Shown here: positions 9,975 to 18,700 of the stretch, in pieces | Numbering within the stretch: the stretch's first letter is position 1 | How the letters are laid out: each line of letters begins with the position of its first letter | Assembly: GCA_019649035.1 (NCBI GenBank) | Contig: BMAT01013676.1 | Location: 15,350-38,516, forward strand | Length of the DNA stretch: 23,167 nt | Direction of reading: 5' to 3' | DNA from: Elysia marginata | Taxonomy: Eukaryota; Mollusca; Gastropoda; Plakobranchidae | Made by a program: the position numbers and the translations under genes | The notes under the pieces: generated by a model | The model's database searches: none | What the model was told of the DNA's origin: nothing | The model's input: only the letters and a program-made list of their open reading frames with translations

Positions 9975-10545
9975 TGTTGTGTCTAATGATCTTATAAATC
10001 TAACCTTAGTAGTTATTTCCTTTGTTATCCCCCTTTGAATACTCATACTCCTTTTGTTATGCTTGTTAAGGAGAGTACTTTCCCTTTAAGCTCTCCACTA
10101 ATTTTGGGTAGTATTTAAACAAAGAATGATTTCAAGTGTGTATCAAGAAATTGTAAAAAGTCCATATTTAGGGCCAAATTTATATAACTATGTTTCAAAG
10201 CGCATTATTGCGTTGCCATCACAAACTAAAACATGGCACGCAAACGCAGCGACTCACTCAATAGAGAAAGAAATAAAACAAGGCAGGGCTTACGCGCGTA
10301 TTTCGCGGGGCTTAGCCTTAATTTGTCTCCTAGGTTAGCGCGTAAAGTAAAATATGCACCTTTCAGCGGGAATGAGACATAGAACTAGATTTTCGAGAGT
10401 TAGCTGGACATAGAATTCTAGATTAGCGTCCCGACACTCTTCATAGGCTTGCGTATTATGGCGTTCTTAACTGGGAGAAGGGGGGCGGGTACTCGGGTAC
10501 GTTTTCATTTCTAGGTTTACAATAATGGTTAGCAATGACTCAACA
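9975..10545 (+). repeat. Copia 3' LTR
   Basis: It starts TGTTG and ends CAACA, a 5-bp perfect terminal inverted repeat with TG...CA ends, and is 571 bp long. A TATA-like TATTTAAA sits near 10111. The right boundary is inferred from the CAACA end alone, since no second LTR is available for comparison. The open frame at 10126-10338 lies inside the LTR and is not credible as a gene. Confidence 0.7.
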
Positions 10546-12526
10546 TGGTAAAATTGGAGGAAAACGTAAGATTAAAACATATATTTATTATGTTTGCTAT
10601 GGTGACAGCCGCCATCTTGAATTTCATCGTCAAATCAGATTGCCTCGCGTCCAGGATTAATAATTCGCGTGTCGCAATGTTCACATTTAAAGGCATTGAG
10701 GCCACTGAACGAGGCGTTTTTTATGCTTAAAAAATCCAAAAGTTTTATAGACTTATCAACACTATGTGGAAGTTTTCTTTCATTTAAAATGTAGAGAAAA
10801 AGAAGAAAAAAGTAGACCTTCACACGCCATTTTCTAAAAAAACCTGCTCAGGTTATCCTCCCTCAATCCAAATACCCCATACCTCACCAAATTCTACTTC
10901 CATTTTATTTTTTTTCCATTCCTGAAACTTCACTGCTTCTTTCTTACCGCTAGCATCGGAAAAGGTATTGTTACTCACAAAATGTCACAACTGTTTAAGA
11001 CTTTGTACACCCATTCGGCTTGGTGGCGAAGGTCGGTCCTTGATAGACCAGAAAATATGTGTAGAGAGCCATCTTGCGACTCATTGGAGCGGAAGGTTAG
11101 AAAACTAGATACCGGTATCAACAGTATTAAACCCGCCATGAAGACGAAAATTCAACTTAAACATTGAAAAAAGGGAATGAAGTTCTACAGAAATGATCAA
11201 GTCCACATGCCATTAAAGAATTATCATCAGCTGAAGGTTTTCTTTTTTAACTTAATAAAAATCGTGTTAGTCAAAATGTGCAATGAGAACCAAACTTTGA
11301 CGTAGCGAGAGCAGCGCAGCTTCAAGTCGACAACATTTGATAAATTTAAAACTCGTTCAAAGTAAAAAAAAAAATAACAACTCTTTTCTTTGACGAGATT
11401 TTGAAGTTTTCGTTTGAAATGAAGCCAAAAAGAACATCTCAATTAATACATTTTACGATATGAGTTCCCATGTAGATCCAGTTAGCTGCACTAGATCAGC
11501 AGCGTAAACTTTCTTGTGAACAATATCTCTTAGAACTAGTCTAGGAGAATAAAAAAAACCTTGTCTATAATTCTAGTGGGGACATCAAAAACTACTTATC
11601 TACAGGGTTCAGTGAAAAATTTTGATCTGCGTGACTTAAATGTCCTAAGCGAACATGGATTTTCCGAACTAAACAACCAATAAGCAGCCAGGGTAAAAAT
11701 CCGTTTCCACGTCGCACGCATCTTGAGTCTTCCGGAACAAACTTTTTGCAGGTATTAGTACCATCATTTTCCTTACTTTATGTCTACATTTCCTAATCGC
11801 TGGGTGTCACCGGTCTAACTTTAGTTCCGTAAACAGCCATTCTATAAAGTTTAAACTTGAAAGATTCCTTATCTCTTCGTGACTATATGTTTTTGTCTGA
11901 GTTCAGATTGAGGGCAGATTTGCGAAATAAATTTATTTTCATTAATTTTTTTGACGATTTTTGTTAAGGGAAATGAAAACGTGACCTTAAAAAATAAATG
12001 AGTCAGAACCTACAAGAAGTAAAGACTGAATTTCAAATGTTTCTGCTTTTGAAAAAGATAAATTAAAAAGATTACAGCTGGGTTTTACTGGCTATTCCAT
12101 ATTACGCAACTTAAAACGTTGTCAGTAGTACTTCTATTGTTGTTTTTTTTTTAAAGTAGGGGAGTTACGATAAAAGAAATCGTTTTCACGCTTCGCATTT
12201 GTGTAAACATAGACTATTGTTAGGTTACACCCAACTAGGTGAGAAAAATAAAAAAAAAATCCACATAACGTAGGTTTTAAATCTATATGACATTCTGTCT
12301 TTGATTATTTCTACTTTCCCTTGTTGCTCCCCGCATCTTTATATCCTTTCCCTCTCTGTTTTCCGTAACAGATGAGCGAGTTTAAAAACTTAAACTATTA
12401 ATGTCTTTCAACGTTTTCAATAGTGGGAAATTCCCAAGAACCAAAAAAATTATACTCATCGATGTCAGTAAATCCAGTTCGCCCACTGAAAATTCACACC
12501 GTATGACATTAAGATCTTAAGATCAC
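10546..12526. other. Noncoding stretch, no gene recognised
   Basis: AT-rich sequence with scattered short open frames (10545-10730, 10982-11167, minus 11227-11442). None carries a domain I recognise or convincing splice context. A palindromic GGGAAATTCCC is at 12425-12435. Confidence 0.5.
12425..12435. promoter_or_regulatory. Palindromic kappaB-like motif
   Basis: GGGAAATTCCC is a perfect palindrome that fits the Rel/NF-kappaB consensus GGGRNWYYCC. It lies about 3.3 kb upstream of the downstream peptide gene and about 580 bp upstream of the orphan exon at 13005. A single short motif can occur by chance; a regulatory role is only a possibility. Confidence 0.25.
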
Positions 12527-13004
12527 TTGTGCCTGATATTCTGGTTGCTTAGAAATCTGCTTCATTCCCACGCAGAATCGATGTTTCCTGAATACACAAA
12601 AAACACTCCTGATCTTTCCAGCCTGGACCCTTCTCTCTCTCCCCCACTCCCTCATTGTACATTACTACGAAGAAAAGTTTTAAAATTTAGAATTAAAATA
12701 CATTACCACCACTCCGTGACGCCACTCAAAAATTTTTATGTTGAACTTCACCAATTCTGTTGACCTGTCCTTTTGAAAAATTTGTTCCATGCGACATGCA
12801 GATAATTATTTTAAAAAAAGTAAAAGACTGGGTCATTTCAAAATTGACGAACAGATTAAGCTACTGCGCTATCTTAAAAAATTAGTAGAGATAAAGAAAA
12901 ATATTGTAACAACCCAGATACCCTTCTCAATTTTTCTAAACCCCTATTATCTCTCCTTTTTAAAAAATGTTAATTCGTTAAAAGATAAAAATTTTTATTT
13001 GTAG

Positions 13005-13229
13005 TTGAATGACGCTGGTCGGGTGAGGATTGTCACGTTGTCCCCTGTCCACTTATCTGCACGAGAAAACGGAAGGCTTAAACTTGCCTTTAACTTTTTA
13101 GATGAAATGCAATTCAGGTCTATCGAACCAAACGTTGAACATGTATATGTACCAAAACATCATGCAAAAGTATTTAAGTCAATACAGCGATTCTCTGCCC
13201 TTCTCAATTCTTTTAACCTCCCTTCTTAA
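13005..13229 (+). CDS. Candidate orphan terminal exon, 74 codons, unknown product
   Basis: A strong acceptor (T-rich tract ending TTTGTAG at 12998-13004) precedes an open frame of 74 codons in phase 0. It runs LNDAGRVRIV to NSFNLPS and stops at 13227-13229. AATAAA is at 13248-13253, 19 nt after the stop. The product has no signal peptide, cysteines or recognised motif, and is moderately basic. The frame has an in-frame TAG exactly at the acceptor, so any gene would need an upstream exon; none is identified, although a Pro-containing open frame lies at 12527-12763. A second, decayed copy of the segment lies about 1,030 bp downstream (14014-14215). It could be a real 3' exon, or part of an unrecognised repeat family with a fortuitous acceptor. 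Confidence 0.35.
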   Translation: MNDAGRVRIVTLSPVHLSARENGRLKLAFNFLDEMQFRSIEPNVEHVYVPKHHAKVFKSIQRFSALLNSFNLPS

Positions 13230-13407
13230 TCTCAAGTTTATTCAGCCAATAAAAAGTTATACATAAGTACATGTATTGAAAATAAGCAATGCTCAGTCAG
13301 GCTGATAGATTCTAACATCATGAGTATAAAGTACACTGTTATAGAATATCAGTGCATTTATTAAAGAAAAGAAATCTTATCTCTCTCGCAGACACCCACA
13401 GATGTAA

Positions 13408-13419
13408 TCCACTTTCTCT

Positions 13420-13450
<31 letters not shown>

Positions 13451-13475
13451 TCCTTGCTCTCTGTCTCTCTATCTG
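13408..13475. repeat. (TC)n microsatellite
   Basis: Uninterrupted CT units through about 13450, then CT-rich sequence with TGTCTCTCTATCTG. Confidence 0.95.
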
Positions 13476-14013
13476 TGTAGCATGTTCTCGGTTCTGTCCC
13501 AACGAACAAGAAATACACGCATTCCTCTTAACCCTTCCCACTCAACGAAACACACCATCCTTATGTGCCTTTAATTTTATCAAAAGAGTCATTTAGAATA
13601 TTCTCTTAATGCTAGTTCCATTAAAATGTTTTACAGCTTGTGGAAAGAAGTTATTGACTATTCATTTATTTCCATTGAACGCCTTTAGTTTTCGCCCGTG
13701 GTGTTAAAAAGTCAAAATCTTTCCTTGCTGGGTGGGTGTCATCTTAAAAGATCTTTTCTGTTCTGGCTGACATTCTTTGCTAATAAAAACTTTCAAGAGG
13801 CACCGGATTCACACCAATTAATTTTTTTTTTAGTTTATAACAGTTGAGTTTAGTCTTTTATGTCCTTTTTTGCTGTGCTATCAAACTAAACAATAATCAA
13901 TTATGTTCAGATACTGAAAATACTCTAAGCCGTACGAAAACGAGGGTCGAAGAAATTTTTCAAACTTTTAAATGAAAAAAAATTCTAATGGAGAAATAGT
14001 CATTATCATGTCA
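13476..14013. other. Noncoding stretch, nothing recognised
   Basis: AT-rich sequence separating the two copies of the duplicated segment. I see no gene, RNA or repeat beyond homopolymer runs. Confidence 0.5.
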
Positions 14014-14215
14014 AAAAATTTGATTTGTGCTTGTATCATGATGGTCGCCTGATGTTTGTCACATCGATCCCTGTGGTACACTTATCTGCACGAGAAATTT
14101 TGAGAATGCTTAAAATTGACTTTGCCTTGTTGGTGAAATGCGACACAGGTGATTCAGATCCATTGTTAAACATTATAATGTGCAAATACGTCATACAGAA
14201 TTAACCAAGTCCAAT
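14014..14215 (+). pseudogene. Decayed second copy of the 13005 exon segment
   Basis: Aligns by eye with about 12985-13190. CACTTATCTGCACGAGAAA is identical in both (13050 and 14082 regions). TTGTCAC, CCCTGT, GCTTAAA, TGAAATGC, a CAGGT...AACAT block and a CAT-A-CA...AAGTC block are shared in order. The acceptor is degraded (GTGCTTGT in place of TTTGTAGTTG) and the frame is interrupted, so this copy is not coding. Confidence 0.6.
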
Positions 14216-14344
14216 TATACACCGATTCATTTCAAAACGTGCCATGGTGCCCCTCACAGCCGCTGCCCACAGAGGAAAACAGGCCAAAGAGGAACACTGA
14301 TTAGGCCGAGATTTAAAGTTACTCATTTCAATCTTGCGACAGAC

Positions 14345-14450
14345 AGGGAGCCGTGCGGCTAATGTTTGACCTTTGGCTTCAGACCAAGAGGTCTAGGGTT
14401 CGAGCTCGGGCTTGAGCAGATCGACTTAAAGGTTTCTGGACAAAATGAGA
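14345..14450 (+). mobile_element. tRNA-derived SINE relic
   Basis: A box B-like GGTTCGAGCTC at 14397-14407 is followed by GCAGATCGACTTAA. This parallels the box B and GCAGGTCGACGCTTAA of the SINE at 17384. A degenerate tRNA-like 5' part precedes it. There is no cloverleaf acceptor stem, so this is not a working tRNA gene. Confidence 0.55.
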
Positions 14451-15681
14451 TCTAAAAATATTTCAAGATTTACCAAAAATTAGCAGTTTTTTTCTATAAC
14501 TTTTATCCTCTTACAGGTAAGGATTTCGCAGAACAACCTAGAGCCAACAACTTTCACAATAGGAAAACAACCGCTTTAGACATTTATTTAAATAAATATT
14601 TTACTAAAGAAAAAAAGGGTTGTCACAGTTTGCCCAGAAAGACTTCAATTTAGTCCTTGGATAGATACTCTTTACAAGCATTCCACGCCTCACTAAGGTA
14701 TCAAATTAGTACACGGCTATAGGCAGAGAAAGACCTAGATAGTACCTTAGAGCGGAGCGCTGATTTCACTATAACACCTCAGTGAATTTATAGCTTTTAT
14801 TGGTTGGTATTGGTCATGGGGTACAGTGTTAATAGTAAAGAGCATATCAATGGATAAATGCTGCAGAAAAACGATTAATTCTTATACAATGTTTGAGAAG
14901 AACGAGCCAGATGTACGGGTGTCCGAATCCAAAATGAATTTTCTTTAATAAACATGTGAGGTGGACAGGTCAAAGTCGGTCCCAAGGCGCACAGACTAGT
15001 TTTGAGTCAGAAACCTTTGAATAAAAAACATTTGCAATACGACCTGCTCTTGTTTGTTGCTTTAAAGCGAAATATCTCATGCTGAAGAGAATCTGGAGCT
15101 GTTTTTTTCTTAACCTCTTAAAGGAATGAAATACACTATATAAAATTAGTATTATGTAGTTCAAAGTGTAATAAATTCCGACTAGAGCCCAGTTTTTTCA
15201 GTCGAACTCACATATTACAATATATGATCATCATGAGCATCGTCATCATCATTATCAAAGCAGGAAAAGAAAACAAAGAATGATTGTAAGATAGACAAAG
15301 GCAAAGATAGAAAGGAAAAAACCGGTCTGAGTTAAGAAGGTCTCTTTGCATTTTTTTTCTTTAAATATCTCATACGTCACCTTGACAACCGTGGTTACCA
15401 AGAAATGTCACTTTTTTAGTTGAAATATTTTTACAAAACAAAGCCAGTACAATGTATACGTTATTCTTACTGCGCAACAACAAGAAGAAAAAAATGAAGA
15501 TCCGGCATTGATTCTTGCAAATAATGACCCATTTTCAGAATATTTTAGATCACGATTTTTCAAAAAAAAAAAAAGAAAGAATTTCTACAGAGATAATCAA
15601 AACAAAACCTCTTAAAAAAATTACGAGCTACCTGCGCAGAGAACGACCTGAGAAATGACACAGCAAGATTCCTCGTGTATC
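14451..15681. other. Noncoding stretch upstream of the second peptide gene
   Basis: AT-rich, with an A-run at 15561-15573 and no recognised gene. The antisense open frame across 15560-15901 overlaps the promoter and signal exon of the peptide gene and has no features of its own. Regulatory sites for the gene would be expected here, but I can identify only the core promoter at 15682-15717. Confidence 0.5.
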
Positions 15682-15717
15682 TATTTAAACAGCTTAGCTT
15701 TGGTCGTTGACCAGACT
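15682..15717 (+). promoter_or_regulatory. Core promoter of the second peptide gene (TATA-like plus initiator)
   Basis: TATTTAAA at 15682-15689 lies 31 nt before the A of CCAGACT (15711-15717), which fits the initiator consensus YYANWYY. Transcription from about 15713 would leave a 55-nt 5' UTR before the ATG at 15768. The spacing is right for a TATA-driven gene; there is no experimental support. Confidence 0.45.
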
Positions 15718-15767
15718 TAACATTCATTCCTGCTAGAAATCGCCGAGAGATCTCCACACAAAGCACC

Positions 15768-18700
15768 ATGAAACTTTTGCTGGCTGTCGTGCTCTGCACA
15801 CTGGTTGTTGTAAGTAGTTGATTTGATGTACATAGGAAATAAGATAGGAGGTTTAAAGAAGAGTAGCGTCCCTTCTTTTGAAGACATAATCTAAGTACCA
15901 TAGCGTTTGCTGTTATCTAGTCCAAATGTAAGTGTCTTTTGTAGATATGTTTCATAGTTTTATTTGAAACTTTAAAAAAAGCTAAATAAAAGTGTATCTT
16001 CAGCATAACTATGTCTTGTAAAGTTTAAAAAGAATTCCATTGAAAAGATAACGGGCAATCCCACTTTGCTTTGATTAGGATGTTGTCTTTAAAGTAGGCC
16101 TACTTCACAGACAGACGTCCTCATGCAAATCGACATGTGCTAGCATGAATGATGAAAACTCAATGTATGTGACACCAGAAAACGTCCTCTATTCTCGTTG
16201 AAAAACTGTTCCAAAAAGGTCTAAAAGAACATGCCGGTTTAGTAATTGCTTGTCATAACTTTAAAACCATATTAATGCAAAATCAACCTGAGATTAGGAA
16301 GATATTATCAATACAATAAATATAAGAACGGCGACGATGATTATAACAATTTGGAGTTTGATATGAGCTATGATACTTATAGTTGGAACGTTATTAAGGT
16401 TACCTATGCTTTTCACGATTATGACAAATATAAACGTTCATTTAAAAAAGTACCTTAATCAAAGCAAAGCAGGACTACTCGTCTATTGAATACAATCTTT
16501 CAAAGCTTGATAAGACATGTTTATGATAAAGATACACTATTTATGTAGCTCTGATTTTTAGTTCAGAATCAAAATTGACGGCGAGACTCTGACCAACTTA
16601 AGATTTGCAGACGACGTTGCACTTATGACTGATGATACCACCCAGATGGAAGGACAACTGAACACGCTTAACACAATCAGCAAAGAAATCGGGCTAAAAA
16701 CCAAAAACATGACGAACTTCGAGACCACAAACATAGTCCAAATGGAAAACCAAAAAACCGAAAAAGCACAAAGTTACAAGTTCCTAAGAAAAATAGCTTT
16801 CCCCAAGCACACCAGCAAAGAGGAAGTTGTCCGCCGAATCAGAGCAGGATGGAGCTGTTTCGGGAAAAACCGAGAAATTTTCATGGAAGGCAAAATGCCG
16901 CCCTCGCTGAAAAGACAAGTTTTCGATCAATGTGTGATCCTAACAATGTCATATGGATGTCAAACATGGTCACTCATCAAAGCGCCATTACAAAAATTAA
17001 AAACAGCACAACGAGCGATGGAGAGAAAAATGTTAGGCATCAACCCAAAAGATCGAGTCCCATGCCGAGAAATTCGAGCGCGCACCAACGTAGTCGATAT
17101 CATAAAATATGTTGCAAATTAAAAATGGAAATGGGCTGGCCATGTACGAGACTTCAAGACAACCGCTGGACCCAAAGAGTCACAGAATGGCGACCACGAA
17201 ACGGGAAAAGATCACGCGGAAGAAGATGCAAAGATGGCGAGGTGATATCGTACAATGAAAAGGAATCACATGGGGACGAGATGCCAGGCAGCGAGAACGA
17301 TGGCAGGGTAGTGCGGAGTGCTACATCTTGCAGTAGATGAACAAAGCCTCGTAGGATCGTAATAAGATGTAGGTTTAATAAAGACCTTTTGGTCTAGTGG
17401 TAGACGACCGGGTTTAGAGGTCAGTGGTTCGAGCCCTGTTTAGGCAGGTCGACGCTTAATCCTTGAGGAAGGCCATTTACACACATTTCTTCTCTTCACT
17501 CATGCGTTAAAAGAGTACCTGAATATAGGCAGTTTAAGATCTTGTCAGTGTGTTAGAGAGATGATGCGCTTTAGTTGCTGCTCCTAAGAAGGTAAGTTGG
17601 TTGGCAATGGCTTGTCGGAGAACCCATTTAAAGCACTGAGAGCATTTTAGTGGATAAGGCTCTATACAAAAAATGCCCTTTTCATATAAAATTTACAGAA
17701 TGCATTACATTAAAAAAATACTTTTCTTGTTTACTTTGTTCACCTAGAGCACATGTGTGTAGGTCAGTTTGAGCCAGGTATTCGTTATCTATCCAATGGG
17801 AAAAACAAGTTTTTGTCCTTTAAGCAACTTCTTCCAGCTTGAAAATATATATGGTATACATAAAACCTTGTTTGTCTTCATTAAAACACCACGGTGCAAA
17901 CAAATTAACTTAAGTTTGAAGACTTTAAACATAAGAAAAGTAGGGTCTGCGCGTTGAGAAACAATAATTCTCCCAATCTTATATCAACTCTTCTCTAAAT
18001 GTCTCCAATTAGATTTAATTATGAACTTTGTAACGCTATAATAAAAACAAGATCTAAAATGTTGATATAGCTGCTCTTAAAAACTTTTCTGAATTTTGAA
18101 CTAGTCATGAGTTTTGCAATCAGTTAATATTTAAATATTTCGTAGATTCTTGCTCTTCTTAATCATTCAGTCATGTACTAAATTTCCTTGAGAAACTCAC
18201 ACATCATGATTTACAACTAAAATTTGAAAAATTTATGAACCTCCTCTTGTACCTACTGATTCAAGACTATGTGAAAAACGTTATGGGCCCTCCGGGGCTA
18301 TGGTAGTGTGTGAAAGAAAAACTCTGGCTCCTTGTAATTGTTTTACCATAATATGCTTAATTTTTGACAGGGACTCACCCACCAAGCACGATTACCACTA
18401 ACAGACCTTTCTGTCGGCCACATTGTACCCATTGATCCAATACCACCTAGGCCCATAGATCCATTAGATCCAAGAGCACCAAGACCACTATATAGGGCAG
18501 AAATGCCCTATATTTTTCGCCCAGGTGTAGTGAGCAAAAGGTAAGTGTCATTTCAACATCCCACCTCCTTCGAAACATATATTCTACTTCCTGTAGGTCT
18601 ATGTAAGTAGTCAGAACATGCGGACAGCGAGAGTTTAAAAGTGCTGCTAGTTGTTTACACAGATCTGTGGTACTACGTAACCCTCTTGCTGGCAATCAAC

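Larger units (their letters stand above)
6824..10545 (+). mobile_element. Ty1/copia LTR retrotransposon, 5'-truncated and inactive
   Basis: The order integrase, reverse transcriptase, RNase H is diagnostic of the copia superfamily (gypsy elements place integrase last). The relic runs from the tail of the integrase zinc-binding region (Cys codons at 6873 and 6882) through RNase H to about 9400. About 566 bp of noncoding sequence, a G-rich polypurine tract (9966-9974) and a 3' LTR follow. No 5' LTR or gag was found, so the 5' half has been lost or lies in unrecognisable sequence. TGGTA (10546-10550) directly follows the LTR and could be a 5-bp target duplication, but the left flank needed to test this is missing. 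Confidence 0.9.

Noticed and set aside
10126..10338. 70-codon open frame as a host gene
   Set aside because: Lies within the copia LTR and lacks recognisable features.
15560..15901. Antisense 113-codon open frame
   Set aside because: It runs across the promoter and signal exon of the peptide gene, ends in poly-Phe from an A-run, and shows no domain.
17384..17460. Functional tRNA gene
   Set aside because: Box A and box B are present, but no acceptor stem pairing is evident and a SINE body follows directly.
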